Part shown: positions 7,318 to 15,265 of the stretch, piece after piece | Layout of the letters: each line of letters opens with the position of its first letter | How positions within the stretch are numbered: position 1 is the first letter of the stretch | Assembly (NCBI RefSeq): GCF_001424485.1 | Contig: NZ_LMQC01000019.1 | Span: forward strand, 186,001-250,000 | Direction of reading: 5' to 3' | DNA length: 64,000 bases | Origin: Modestobacter sp. Leaf380 | GTDB lineage: Bacteria > Actinomycetota > Actinomycetes > Mycobacteriales > Geodermatophilaceae | The notes under the pieces: model-generated | Told to the model about the DNA's origin: nothing | What the model saw: only the letters and a program-made list of their open reading frames with translations | Databases searched by the model: none | Program-made: the position numbers and the translations under genes

Positions 7318-8478
7318 CTAGGTGACGGAATGCCGGTGGGCCGCAGCCATGCGCGTGATGGCTTCGCGGAGAACGTCAGGGTGGCAGGCAATGTTTAGAC
7401 GGATGAAGCCGTGCCCGGCTGGCCCGAAATCCGCACCAGCGCTGACCGCTACTCGGCCGTGGTCAAGGAAGACAGGAGCCGGATTAGATCCCAACCCCAG
7501 ATCGCGACAATCAAGCCAAGCCAGGTAGCTGGCCTGCGGAACGCCGAAACGAACTTGAGGCAAGTGCTGCTGGAGCAAATTTGCCAACAGTAGGTAATTG
7601 CTTGCAAGGGCGCCCAGTAGGCCGTCCAGCCACGACTCACCCTGCTCGTAGGCTGCGGCTGCGGCCAACATCCCGAAGTGCCCCACTGACCACGGAACCT
7701 CGTGCGGGAGAGCGCCCAACCGTTCCAGTTGCCTAGGGTGGGCCGCGGTGATGAGCGCGCTCTTGAGCCCAGCTAGGTTCCATGCCTTGGACGCGCTGTG
7801 AAAGGCGATGCCAGTCGCAGCAGCGTTGTCCGAGACGGCTAGGTAGGGACTGTACGAGGATCCGGGCAGGGTCAGCGGGGCATGAATTTCATCGGCCAGA
7901 ACGGTGACATCGTGACGAGCGGCGAGGGTGGCCAGTGCGCGCAGATCGTCAATTTCGTGTACCAGCCCCGTGGGGTTGTGGGGGGAGCAGAGCAACATCA
8001 CTTTGGAGCCCGCGGCCATTGCTTGATCAATAGCGGCCAGATCTAGACGCCCGCCGTTGAGCGACTCAAGCAGAGGTACCTCTACTGGTGTGGCTCCGAC
8101 GGCTTGCAGCCAGCTCCAGAAGGGGGGATAAACCGGCGGTGTCAGGATGACCTTGTCGCCCGGAACGGTCAACAGCCGCAGAACCTCAGTAACCCCGGCC
8201 GCCACGTCTGCGCATGTGCGCACAGAGGACGGGTCTACATCCCAGTGCCACCGACGAGCCGCGAAGCCAGAAAATGCCCCACGAAGGGCGGTCGCGTCGC
8301 CACAGTAACCAGTATCAGACTGTTGGACTGCTGCATGCAGCACGGCGGCGATCGGCGGGGCCAGATGGACGTCCATCTCGGCGACAGGTAACGGAAGTAC
8401 GTCGACCGGGTAAGACGTCCACTTCGCACTGCGACGAGTACGCAGCTCGTCTAGACCGACATCAAGCGGCGCGCTCAC
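7318..8478 (-). CDS. MalY/PatB-type PLP-dependent C-S lyase (aminotransferase fold I)
   Basis: 386-residue fold-type I PLP enzyme, GTG start at 8478 (VSAPLDVGLDELRTRR then SAKWTSYPVDVLPL as in MalY/PatB). Visible: LPLPVAEMDV, the DTGYCGD region, CSPHNPTGLV, DEIHAPLTLPG, the PLP-lysine motif SASKAWNLAGLK, and the C-terminal Arg in GFIRLNIAC. The family cleaves C-S bonds of cystathionine or cysteine conjugates, or acts as a cytosolic aminotransferase; the substrate cannot be told here. Clearly lower G+C than core genes and lying inside the transposon ends, so it appears to be cargo. A start at 8622 would add a poorly conserved 48 residues. Confidence 0.85.
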   Translation of the reverse strand: MSAPLDVGLDELRTRRSAKWTSYPVDVLPLPVAEMDVHLAPPIAAVLHAAVQQSDTGYCGDATALRGAFSGFAARRWHWDVDPSSVRTCADVAAGVTEVLRLLTVPGDKVILTPPVYPPFWSWLQAVGATPVEVPLLESLNGGRLDLAAIDQAMAAGSKVMLLCSPHNPTGLVHEIDDLRALATLAARHDVTVLADEIHAPLTLPGSSYSPYLAVSDNAAATGIAFHSASKAWNLAGLKSALITAAHPRQLERLGALPHEVPWSVGHFGMLAAAAAYEQGESWLDGLLGALASNYLLLANLLQQHLPQVRFGVPQASYLAWLDCRDLGLGSNPAPVFLDHGRVAVSAGADFGPAGHGFIRLNIACHPDVLREAITRMAAAHRHSVT

Positions 8479-8706
8479 AAGGTCATACTGCCATCCCCCA
8501 CTCGCCCGCCACACCACCTCGCGGATTGAACGCACACGCCAGCAGCGGCCGGTGAACTCCCAGTGGCCTATACTAACGTTTTCGCTACAAGCTGCTGAAC
8601 CGGCGCGTTCGAGCTCATCCAAGCAGGACGATTTGTAGCGGAACCCAGTCCCGCTATCTACGTGCCAGGACTACCTCGGGCGGATGGGTTTCGCTACGTT
8701 CTGGGG

Positions 8707-9312
8707 GTGGGTCATCTGCTGGGGTAGGCCCGGGTGTCGACAACCGATCAGGACGCGGCGCTGCAGCTGGACGCCCTGACTGGCGCCGGTTGCTACCGGG
8801 TATTCGTCGACACGATGTCCGGGTCGCTGGAGCGGCGCCCGGAGCTGGACAAGCTGCTCGACCAACTTCGGCCCGGCGACACCCTGGTGGTGTGGCGGCT
8901 GGACCGGTTGGGTCGCTCCATCCGGCACCTGATCGACCAGCTGCAGGCGCTCGCCGACCGCGGGATCGGGTTCCGCTCCCTCCAAGAGACGATCGACACC
9001 ACCTCGCCGGGCGGCCGGCTGGTGTTCCACGTGTTCGCCGCACTCGCCGAGTTCGAGCGCGACCTGATCCGGGAGCGCACCAACGCGGGCCTCTCTGCAG
9101 CCCGGGCCCGCGGCCGCAACGGCGGGCGGCCCCCGCAGCTGAGCGCCGATCAGGTGAAGACAGCTCGGCGGATGTATGAGCAGCAGGACATGACCGTCGC
9201 CCAGATCGGCAACGTCCTGGGCGTCAGCCGCACCACCATCCACCGCACCCTGAACCGGCAACCCGAACCCACCGCACCCCGGCGGGCGTCCCGGACCGGC
9301 ACGGCCGGGTAG
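8707..9312 (+). pseudogene. Serine resolvase (TniR-like) with an amber codon near its N-terminus
   Basis: From GTG 8707 the frame reads MGHLLG-stop-ARVSTTDQ: the TAG at 8725-8727 replaces the nearly invariant Tyr of G-Y-x-R-V-S. Everything after it is a complete resolvase (LRPGDTLVVWRLDRLGRSI, EFERDLIRERTNAGL, GRPPQLS and a C-terminal HTH MTVAQIGNVLGVSRTTIHRTL). A downstream GTG at 8734 could restart translation but would put the catalytic Ser at residue 2 and delete the first beta strand, so activity is doubtful. Six bases separate its stop from tniA. Confidence 0.8.
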
Positions 9313-9317
9313 CGGTC

Positions 9318-10715
9318 GTGGACGCCGGTCAGCGGTGGCAGGTCCTTCGACTGCACGTCGAGGACCGGATACCGCTGACCACCCTGTCCCGGGACTGCGG
9401 CATCGGCGAGCGCACCCTGCAGCGCTGGCACGCCCGCTACCGAGCCGGCGGGTACGCCGCACTGGGCGATAGACACCGGGCTGACCGCGGCCGTCGGCGC
9501 ACCGACCCGGAGCTGGTGCAGCTGGTCGAGCGTGTGGCGCTGACCAGGCCGCGCCCGACCGCGGCGACCATCCATCGCGCCGTGCTGGAGCACTGCGCAG
9601 CCACCGGGACGCCCGCGCCGTCCTACTCCACCGTCCGGTCGGTAATCGCTGGGCTGGACCCGGGCATGGTGACCCTGGCGCTGGAGGGGCCAGCCTCCTA
9701 CCGCAACCGGCACGAGCTGGCGCTGAGGCGTCGCGCTGACCGGCCCAATGCGCTGTGGCAGGCCGACCACACGATGCTCGACATCCACGTCCGCGACCAG
9801 CGCGGTGACCCTGTGCGGCCGTGGCTGACGATCGTGCTCGATGATCACTCGCGGGCCGTGTGCGGTTACCTGCTCGCCACCGGCGCACCGTCGGCGGCCA
9901 ACACCGCGCTGGCACTGCGGCAGGCGATCTGGCCCAAGACCGAACCCGACTGGCCCCAGTGCGGTGTGCCCAACGCGCTGTACACCGACCACGGCTCGGA
10001 CTTCACCAGCCACCGCATCGGCGACACCCTTGCTGCCTTGCACGTCAGGGTCATCCACTCCGCCGTCGGCCGGCCCCAGGGCCGCGGCAAGATCGAGCGG
10101 TTCTTCGGCACCGTCAACACCGAGCTGCTCGCCCGCCTGCCCGGCCACATCGCCCCGCGCCGGCCGCCAGCACCGACCCTCACGTTGACCGAGCTCGACG
10201 CCGCCCTCACCACCTGGCTGCGCACCTACAACGCCAGACCCCACCGCGAACTGCGGCAACCCCCGAACACCGCGTGGGCCGCCGACGGGTGGCTGCCCAG
10301 TCTCCCCGACACCCTCGAGGAGCTCGACGGGCTGCTGATGACGGTGCCGACCTCCCGGGTCGTGCAGCGCGACGGCATTCACTTCCAGGGCCTGCGCTAC
10401 ACCGCAACCACCCTGGCCCCCTACGTCGGAGCCGCGGTCACCATCCGATACGACCCCCGCGACATCACCGAGGTGCGGGTCTTCCACCAAGACGCATTCC
10501 TGTGCACCGCCATCGACGTCGAGCACTCCCGGCAGACGATCAGCCTCCGCGACATCCAGGCCGCCCGCACCGCGCACCGACGCCGGCTCCGCGAGCAGAT
10601 CCGCGAGCGCGTCACCGTCGCTCCCCTCGGCGCAGACAGGTCCCCAGGTGGTGAGGAACCTGCGGCGTCTCGCCCCGGCCCGCGGCCCAAGCTGCGCACC
10701 TACCAGGAGGGCTGA
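9318..10715 (+). CDS. tniA: TniA/TnsB/Mu-type DDE transposase
   Basis: 465 residues. N-terminal HTH segments (LTTLSRDCGIGERTLQRWHARY and a second winged region to about 110), then an rve core with Asp in LWQADHTMLD (about residue 153), Asp in LYTDHGSDFTS (about 226) and Glu in GKIERFFGTVN (about 262). A Mu-transposase C-terminal beta barrel follows (VVQRDGIHFQGLRYTA, YVGAAVTIRYDPRDITEVRVF). This order is typical of TniA/TnsB, which cut and join transposon ends with an AAA+ partner. Starts at GTG 9318, 6 bases after the resolvase, and overlaps tniB by one base (TGATG), implying an operon. Confidence 0.9.
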   Translation: MDAGQRWQVLRLHVEDRIPLTTLSRDCGIGERTLQRWHARYRAGGYAALGDRHRADRGRRRTDPELVQLVERVALTRPRPTAATIHRAVLEHCAATGTPAPSYSTVRSVIAGLDPGMVTLALEGPASYRNRHELALRRRADRPNALWQADHTMLDIHVRDQRGDPVRPWLTIVLDDHSRAVCGYLLATGAPSAANTALALRQAIWPKTEPDWPQCGVPNALYTDHGSDFTSHRIGDTLAALHVRVIHSAVGRPQGRGKIERFFGTVNTELLARLPGHIAPRRPPAPTLTLTELDAALTTWLRTYNARPHRELRQPPNTAWAADGWLPSLPDTLEELDGLLMTVPTSRVVQRDGIHFQGLRYTATTLAPYVGAAVTIRYDPRDITEVRVFHQDAFLCTAIDVEHSRQTISLRDIQAARTAHRRRLREQIRERVTVAPLGADRSPGGEEPAASRPGPRPKLRTYQEG

Positions 10716-11527
10716 TGACAGAGCACTTCATGGCCACCCGCGAACACCGCCGCTTCGCCGAGTTCGCCGGGGCCGTCCGCAAGCAACGCACCATCGGGAT
10801 CTGCTTCGGCCCCGCCGGAGTCGGCAAGACCGTCTCGGCCCGCCGCTACGCCCAGTGGGAAGCCGTCGGCCCCGTCGCCGACACCTGGGGTCCACGCAGT
10901 CGCGACGTCGACCAGAAGGCCTACACCGCCGCCAGCCGAGCCCGCACCGTGCTCTACACACCCCAGGTCGGCGGCACCCTCAAGGCCCTACGCGAGGACA
11001 TCCAACGCGGCCAGCGACGCGTCGACATCTGCATCGGCGAAGCCCTTGCCGACCAGAGCCAGTCCATCCAGACCACCCACGCGGGGTCGTCACAGGTCGA
11101 GATGATCGTCGTAGACGAAGCCGAGCGCCTCAGCTCCACCGGCATCGAATGGCTCCGCGATCACCACGACCGCACCAGCATCGCCCTCATCCTCATCGGG
11201 ATGCCCGGCATCGAGAAACAGTTCGCCCGCTATCCCCAGCTCTACAGCCGCATCGGGTTCGCCCACCAGTACCGGCCCCTCGGTAACGATGAACTCCTCT
11301 TCGTTCTCGACCGCTACTGGCGCCGCCTCGGCCGGACCCTGAACCCCGAGGACTTCACCGACGCGCAAGCCGTCGCCGCCATCCAACGCATCACCCGCGG
11401 CAACTTCCGACTCCTCGAACGCCTCCTGCCCCAGATCCAACGCATCCTGAAGATCAACGAACTCGACACCATCACCGACGACGTCATCGAAGCCGCCCGC
11501 AGCACCCTCGTCATCGGAACCACCTAA
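10715..11527 (+). CDS. tniB: TniB/TnsC-type AAA+ transposition ATPase
   Basis: 270 residues. Walker A GPAGVGKT (about 32-39), Walker B MIVVDEAERL (about 130), sensor 1 ALILIGMPGIE, arginine-rich YSRIGFAHQYRPL, and a C-terminal helical lid (ITRGNFRLLERLLPQIQRI). This is the TniB/TnsC/IstB-like AAA_22 architecture: an ATP-dependent target selector that activates the transposase. ATG 10715 overlaps the tniA stop by one base. The right transposon repeat begins 28 bases after its stop. Confidence 0.9.
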   Translation: MTEHFMATREHRRFAEFAGAVRKQRTIGICFGPAGVGKTVSARRYAQWEAVGPVADTWGPRSRDVDQKAYTAASRARTVLYTPQVGGTLKALREDIQRGQRRVDICIGEALADQSQSIQTTHAGSSQVEMIVVDEAERLSSTGIEWLRDHHDRTSIALILIGMPGIEKQFARYPQLYSRIGFAHQYRPLGNDELLFVLDRYWRRLGRTLNPEDFTDAQAVAAIQRITRGNFRLLERLLPQIQRILKINELDTITDDVIEAARSTLVIGTT

Positions 11528-11554
11528 CGACCCGCCACCCACCAGTGCCGAGAC

Positions 11555-11580
11555 GCCGCCACGCATCGCTGCTGCTCACA
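11555..11580 (-). repeat. Right subterminal repeat of the Tni-type transposon
   Basis: Complement begins TGTGAGCAGCAGCGA; inverted partner of 7170-7195. Lies 41 bases from the start of the terminal CGTCGTTTC of the right end (left side spacing is 59). Confidence 0.75.
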
Positions 11581-11623
11581 CCTACGGGTCGACGTCGGCC
11601 CGAGGTGCGTCGGAAACGACGGT

Positions 11624-12262
11624 TTATGATGACCGCAGGTTGATCAGGTGCGCCCGATCATCGAGCGAACGCAACGTTCGATTGCCGAAGGGCCCCCCAT
11701 CGACGAGGGTCGTTATCCCTCCCGATCCCAGCTCGAAATGGGCGTAGCTGCAGGCCTCTACAGGCAGGCGCAACCACGCCGCGATGACCCAGTTCGCCGT
11801 CCCGGCGTGGGTCACCACCACCCGTTGCTCTGCGCCATCGCGCTCGATTTCCTCGAGAGCTCGATAGGCCCTGGTGACCCACTGCAACTTAGTCTCCGCC
11901 CCCTCGATGCCCTCATCGTGGGCCATGCGTTCACCCACCTCCGGCGGAAAAATAAAACGCTCATCAAGCCACCGCTGGGGTCGACCTCCGGCGACCCCGT
12001 ATGACTTCTCCCGCAGGTCGGCGAGCTCCACCACCTCGACGCCCAGCCGCTCACCAATTGGGGCCGCGGTCTGCAACGTGCGGGTGAGCGTCGAGCTGTA
12101 CAGCGTCGTCTGCCGCCCCTCGAGCAGCTCTACGAGACGCCGCGCAATGGATTCGGCTTGCCGATGACCGCGGGTAGTCAGTGTGGAGTCGAACCAGCCG
12201 CCCACCAGCCCATCGGTGTGATGACTGGCCTCGGGATGGGTCACGACATAGACGGTCGACAC
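11624..12262 (-). CDS. Histidine phosphatase superfamily protein (variant RHG motif)
   Basis: 212 residues from GTG 12262 (VSTVYVVTHPEASHH). The usual phosphoglycerate-mutase-like L-x-R-H-G-E is replaced by VVTHPEA: the catalytic His is kept but the preceding Arg and following Gly are not. Other landmarks are LTTRGHRQAESIARRL, YSSTLTRTLQTAAPI, ELADLREKSYG and the second catalytic His in VVVTHAGTANWVIAAWL. An intracellular phosphomonoesterase role is inferred. The stop (11624-11626) lies 3 bases from the transposon's right end, so the last residues may have been altered by insertion. Confidence 0.8.
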   Translation of the reverse strand: MSTVYVVTHPEASHHTDGLVGGWFDSTLTTRGHRQAESIARRLVELLEGRQTTLYSSTLTRTLQTAAPIGERLGVEVVELADLREKSYGVAGGRPQRWLDERFIFPPEVGERMAHDEGIEGAETKLQWVTRAYRALEEIERDGAEQRVVVTHAGTANWVIAAWLRLPVEACSYAHFELGSGGITTLVDGGPFGNRTLRSLDDRAHLINLRSS

Positions 12263-12503
12263 GCATCTAGCTAACCCTGGGACCCAAACCATTAGAGAGC
12301 CCGCCATCAACCGCTGGCAGAACACCGCCACCAGGCGCTGCTGCCCACATCCTCCCCGACACCGCCAAGGCCGCCCTCCACGCCCAAGGTGCGAGGCCCG
12401 GCCTGGCCTCGATCTGACCAAAGCCCCGCTGCGCCCCCACCTGGCGACGTTGTCCACCGCTGTCGCCCCGCGGCGACCAACGCCCGCGGAATAGCCTGCT
12501 GAC

Positions 12504-13283
12504 GTGCGGTTCGCTGATGCCGGGGTCGAGGTGGCCGTCCACCACCCCACCTCCGGAGGCTTCACCAGGCACAGCCACGACGAGTTCGTGATCAGCGTCA
12601 ACCTCACCGGTTCCGAGCGGGTCCGGCTCGACGGGCGCGTCTTCGACGTCGGCACCGACGCAGTGACCACCTACAACCCCGGACAGGTCCAGTCCTGCAC
12701 GACGGACGTGGCCGACGGCCAGCGGTGGGGCTGCGCCTCCATCTACGTGGACCCCGGCGCGGTGACGCGATGGACAGGCCGGGACACCGTGGACATGCCG
12801 ACCGCTGTCCTCCCCTCGGCCCAGCTGCACACAGCCGTCGTCCAGTTCGTCCGCCACTGGCGGACCCAGCCGCAAGGCCAGGAATCCGAGGAACGCCTGG
12901 CCCAGGACACCGTCGCGCTCCTCGCCCGCCTCATCCCTGCTGACGCGGCCAGCCCCGGCCCCGTGCCGCCAGGCGACGCGCGCGTCCAGCGCCTGCTGGA
13001 CCGGCTACGCGGGGATCTGGCCAACCCGATCCGCATCGCCGACCTGGCCGACGAGGAGGGCTGCAGCCGAGAGCAACTCATCCGAACCTTCACCGCCGCC
13101 ACGGGAACCCCGCCCTACGCATGGCAGCTCCAGACCCGCCTGATCGAGGCACGCCGACGCCTGCGAGCCGGCGGCCACATCGCGACGATCGCCGTGGACC
13201 TGGGATTCGCCGACCAAGCGCACCTGACCCGTCACTTCACGTCGGCCTACGGCCGGAGCCCCGCCCGCGACCGGCGCGGCTGA
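12504..13283 (+). CDS. AraC family transcriptional regulator
   Basis: 259 residues, GTG start. An N-terminal AraC-binding cupin (FTRHSHDEFVISVNLTG, YNPGQVQ) senses a ligand. The C-terminal 100 residues hold two HTH motifs: IRIADLADEEGCSREQLIRTF and IATIAVDLGFADQAHLTRHF, with the family signature GFxDQxHLTRxF. The LysE-type exporter 97 bases downstream on the same strand is the likely target, a pairing seen widely (AraC sensor plus RhtB/LysE efflux). The 241-bp gap before it is shared with the divergent phosphatase gene. Confidence 0.88.
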   Translation: MRFADAGVEVAVHHPTSGGFTRHSHDEFVISVNLTGSERVRLDGRVFDVGTDAVTTYNPGQVQSCTTDVADGQRWGCASIYVDPGAVTRWTGRDTVDMPTAVLPSAQLHTAVVQFVRHWRTQPQGQESEERLAQDTVALLARLIPADAASPGPVPPGDARVQRLLDRLRGDLANPIRIADLADEEGCSREQLIRTFTAATGTPPYAWQLQTRLIEARRRLRAGGHIATIAVDLGFADQAHLTRHFTSAYGRSPARDRRG

Positions 13284-13380
13284 AGCCACCCCCGAACGTC
13301 AACAACGGACAAGACCGCTCCCCCGACCAGCCCGCAGTCTTCCCACGCCGGGCACGTCGCCCGGGAGACGGGGGTTGTCG

Positions 13381-14025
13381 ATGGGCGAGGTCTTCCTGCT
13401 GGCGATGGGTATCGGGCTGATCTTCAACGCAGCCCCGGGAGCAGTGTTCACCGAGTCCCTGCGCCGCGGTGTCCGCGAGGGCTTCCCGGCCGCCCTGGCG
13501 GTCCAGCTGGGCTCCCTGGTGGGCGACGCGGCATGGGCAATCGCCGGGCTGGCCGGCATCGGTGCACTGTTCACCGTCCCCGGCGTCCGGGTCGGTCTCA
13601 CCGTCACCGGCTGCGCGCTGCTGTGCTGGCTGGGCATCAGCAGCATCATCGGTGCCCTCCGAGCCCCAGCGCCTGCACCAGAGCAGCAGTCGGGGCGCGG
13701 TCGGGGCGGGGTCCGTGAGGCCACCGTCGTCGGGGTCACCATGTCCCTGGCCAACCCCTGGAACATCGTCTACTGGGCGGGGGCAGCCAGCGCCGTCAGC
13801 GGCCTGTCGGACACCGGCGGGAGTCCGGGCTGGACGGCCCTGTCTGTCTTCTTCGCCGGGTTCATGACCGCCTCGGTGGGCTGGGCCGTCATCTGCGCCG
13901 CTGGCATCGCTGTGCTCCGCCGGGCCCTCAACCCGACAGCGGTGCGGGTCGTCGAATTCACGTGCGGCATTGCCCTCCTCGGGTTGGCCGTGGCCCTGGC
14001 ACTGCGCTCAGCATCGGGAGGGTGA
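13381..14025 (+). CDS. LysE/RhtB family amino-acid exporter
   Basis: 214-residue inner-membrane protein with about five to six transmembrane segments. The N-terminal FLLAMGIGLIFNAAPGAVFTESLRRGVREG is the LysE signature (P-G-P-x segment, here A-A-P-G-A), followed by GDAAWAIAGLAGI and LSLANPWNIVYWAG-like NPxxxxxW. LysE transporters export amino acids or related compounds by proton antiport. ATG 13381 is chosen; TTG 13375 would add two residues. Probably controlled by the AraC regulator upstream. Confidence 0.87.
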   Translation: MGEVFLLAMGIGLIFNAAPGAVFTESLRRGVREGFPAALAVQLGSLVGDAAWAIAGLAGIGALFTVPGVRVGLTVTGCALLCWLGISSIIGALRAPAPAPEQQSGRGRGGVREATVVGVTMSLANPWNIVYWAGAASAVSGLSDTGGSPGWTALSVFFAGFMTASVGWAVICAAGIAVLRRALNPTAVRVVEFTCGIALLGLAVALALRSASGG

Positions 14026-14417
14026 GAGATCCTTGTTTGCCGCCTCAAGGGACCTGGCCGATAAGGCGCGGTCGCGTGCAACCCGCTCCAGTACCTCCAG
14101 GCCCGCGTCGACCCAGGCCCGCCTTCTAGGCGACCAACGACCGACGGCTGATGTCGTCCGGCCAGCACCTATCGATACCTCGCAGCACACCAAGCCTTCT
14201 CCGCTCGTTACCAGGTCTGGTTGACAGCCCATTGAGTGCCACCTGCGTCACTCGACAGCCTGGGGTTTTGGAACTGCTTTCGACACGGATTCCGTCGATC
14301 CGCATACGGGGGTTTGTGAGCCTCTACGCCACCGGTGGTGCCAGCGGTCCATCGATGGCAAGTCCCGGAAGTCGATGCTCTGGCCTCCGGGACCTACCCG
14401 GCCGTCGGACGGTGCCG
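14026..14417. other. Intergenic region, no supported gene
   Basis: 392 bp of lower G+C between lysE and glsB2. A 74-codon minus-strand frame (14008-14232) has a plausible helical C-terminus (RAWVDAGLEVLERVARDRA) but overlaps the lysE 3' end and lacks any recognisable domain. It may be a remnant. The stretch carries one copy of the 33-bp repeat at 14289-14321. Confidence 0.5.
14289..14321 (+). repeat. 33-bp direct repeat, left copy
   Basis: 27 of 33 bases match 20703-20735 in the same orientation; the most conserved part is ATAC-G/C-GGGGTTTGTG. The two copies bracket the 14.4-20.65 kb stress/metal block. A partial match (ACGGGGGTTT then TGG) also occurs at 7124-7140. Confidence 0.55.
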
Positions 14418-14678
14418 CTAGCTGCGGACGGAGCGCTTGCCGCTGATGGTCTCGGCGACGCCGATGAGCAGGACGGCGGCGACGATGGCGACGATGGCCC
14501 CGATGATGTTGAGCTCGAAGATGCCGCCGGTGCCCAGCAGGTTGGCGACCAGGCCGCCGATGATGGAGCCGACGAGGCCCAGCAGCAGGGTGGCCACGAT
14601 GGACAGGTTCTGCTTGCCGGGCTTGATGAGGCGTGCCACGGCGCCGACGACGAGGCCGAAGAGGATGAACCCGATCAT
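14418..14678 (-). CDS. GlsB/YeaQ/YmgE family stress membrane protein, second copy
   Basis: 86 residues, nearly the same as the protein at 173-439 (shared VARLIKPGKQNLSI, IVAIVAAVLLIGVAE and KRSVR). Three hydrophobic segments. ATG 14678 is preceded on the minus strand by AGGAG within the leader CTCACGACAGGAGCACC, identical to that of the first copy. It is divergent from csbD (14854), with 175 bp between them that must hold both promoters. Confidence 0.9.
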   Translation of the reverse strand: MIGFILFGLVVGAVARLIKPGKQNLSIVATLLLGLVGSIIGGLVANLLGTGGIFELNIIGAIVAIVAAVLLIGVAETISGKRSVRS

Positions 14679-14853
14679 GGGGTGCTCCTGTCGTGAGGTC
14701 GCCAGCCGGGATCCCGGTTGCGCTGAGATTGGCTGGTACCCGATCCGGTGGTCCCCAACCGGACCCGTGACCCTGCCGAGTGATCTCTGAACGCTGACGA
14801 GTGCTTGACAAGCCTCAGGAAGTGAACGGTTCCGTTCCGGGTAGCCCCCGGGC

Positions 14854-15024
14854 ATGAGTGCACTGGACAAGATGAAGAACAAGGCCGAAGAGCTCGTCGG
14901 AAAGGGCAAGGAGGCCGCCGGTGAGGCGACCGACAACCCCGACCTCAAGGCCGAGGGTCAGACCGACCAGGCCAGCGGCAACGTGAAGCAGGCCGGCGAG
15001 AACGTCAAGGACGTCTTCAAGTAA
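14854..15024 (+). CDS. csbD: CsbD family stress-response protein
   Basis: 56-residue hydrophilic, Lys/Glu/Gln-rich protein: MSALDKMKNKAEELVGKGKE, then GEATDNPDLKAEGQ and ASGNVKQAGENVKDVF. This is the CsbD pattern, a small general-stress protein of unknown biochemistry, sigma-B controlled in Bacillus. ATG 14854. A GGTT-x7-GGGTAG motif just upstream is only loosely sigma-B-like (spacer short). A strong hairpin follows. A second CsbD homologue lies at 51204-51419. Confidence 0.85.
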   Translation: MSALDKMKNKAEELVGKGKEAAGEATDNPDLKAEGQTDQASGNVKQAGENVKDVFK

Positions 15025-15054
15025 GACCCCCCGGGGCCCCAGTAGCCCCGTCGT

Positions 15055-15088
15055 GTCGAGCCGCAGCGGGCCTCCGTTGCGGCTCGAC
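15055..15088 (+). terminator. Hairpin terminator after csbD
   Basis: 15-bp stem with one G-T pair (15055-15069 with 15074-15088; arm GTCGAGCCGCAGCGG) and a 4-base loop, 30 bases after the csbD stop. Confidence 0.75.
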
Positions 15089-15227
15089 GCGTTTCTGGTC
15101 CCCCGGCTGTGGGGCGGCTGGGAACGAGGTGCCCCGGCGGTTCGTTGCCCAGGCGATCTCCGCAGTCCTTCCGTGCCGGCCATCCCCCTCTTGAAGAGAG
15201 TCATGAGCGAACCTCACAGTCCTTGCA

Positions 15228-15265
15228 CCGGTCACCAGCCCGTCGTCTGGCTGGTGGGTGACCGG
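15228..15265 (+). promoter_or_regulatory. Hairpin enclosing the translation start of the CNNM gene
   Basis: CCGGTCACCAGCC (15228-15240) can pair with GGCTGG...TGACCGG (15249-15265), leaving a 4-base bulge and 8-base loop. The final base is the first of the GTG start at 15265, and the only purine-rich ribosome-binding stretch (GGTGGG) lies in the 3' arm. It could mask initiation. Known Mg or Mn riboswitch consensus was not recognised. Confidence 0.4.

Larger units (their letters stand above)
7111..11621 (+). mobile_element. TniA/TniB/resolvase-type transposon carrying a C-S lyase gene
   Basis: About 4.5 kb. Both ends start CGTCGTTTC reading inward (7111-7119; complement of 11613-11621), and each carries a further inverted 26-bp repeat (7170-7195 and 11555-11580, 23 of 26 matching). 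Inside are a MalY-like PLP enzyme on the minus strand and, on the plus strand, a serine resolvase (broken), a TniA-type DDE transposase and a TniB-type AAA+ ATPase in R-A-B order. The paired internal repeats resemble the multiple transposase-binding sites at Tn402/Tn5053 ends. No clean 5-bp target duplication could be seen, so the exact tips are provisional. No TniQ was found. Confidence 0.65.

Noticed and set aside
3546-8727. Amber recoding or suppression explaining two in-frame TAG codons
   Set aside because: Only two cases, both in accessory DNA with other decay, so ordinary nonsense mutation is simpler; many core genes here could be screened to revisit this.
9318-11527. CRISPR-associated transposon (CAST) idea for the TniA/TniB pair
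   Set aside because: No CRISPR array, Cas gene or TniQ in the window; architecture fits an ordinary Tni-type element.
7106-11626. Five-bp target duplication of the Tni element
   Set aside because: Flanking pentamers differ whichever tip is assumed; left as unresolved.
14008-14232. 74-codon minus-strand frame after lysE
   Set aside because: Overlaps the lysE 3' end and has no domain or good start; kept only as a possible remnant.
15190-15265. Mg (M-box), Mn (yybP-ykoY) or NiCo riboswitch before the CNNM gene
   Set aside because: Only a simple hairpin is visible; none of the conserved core sequences of those classes were seen.
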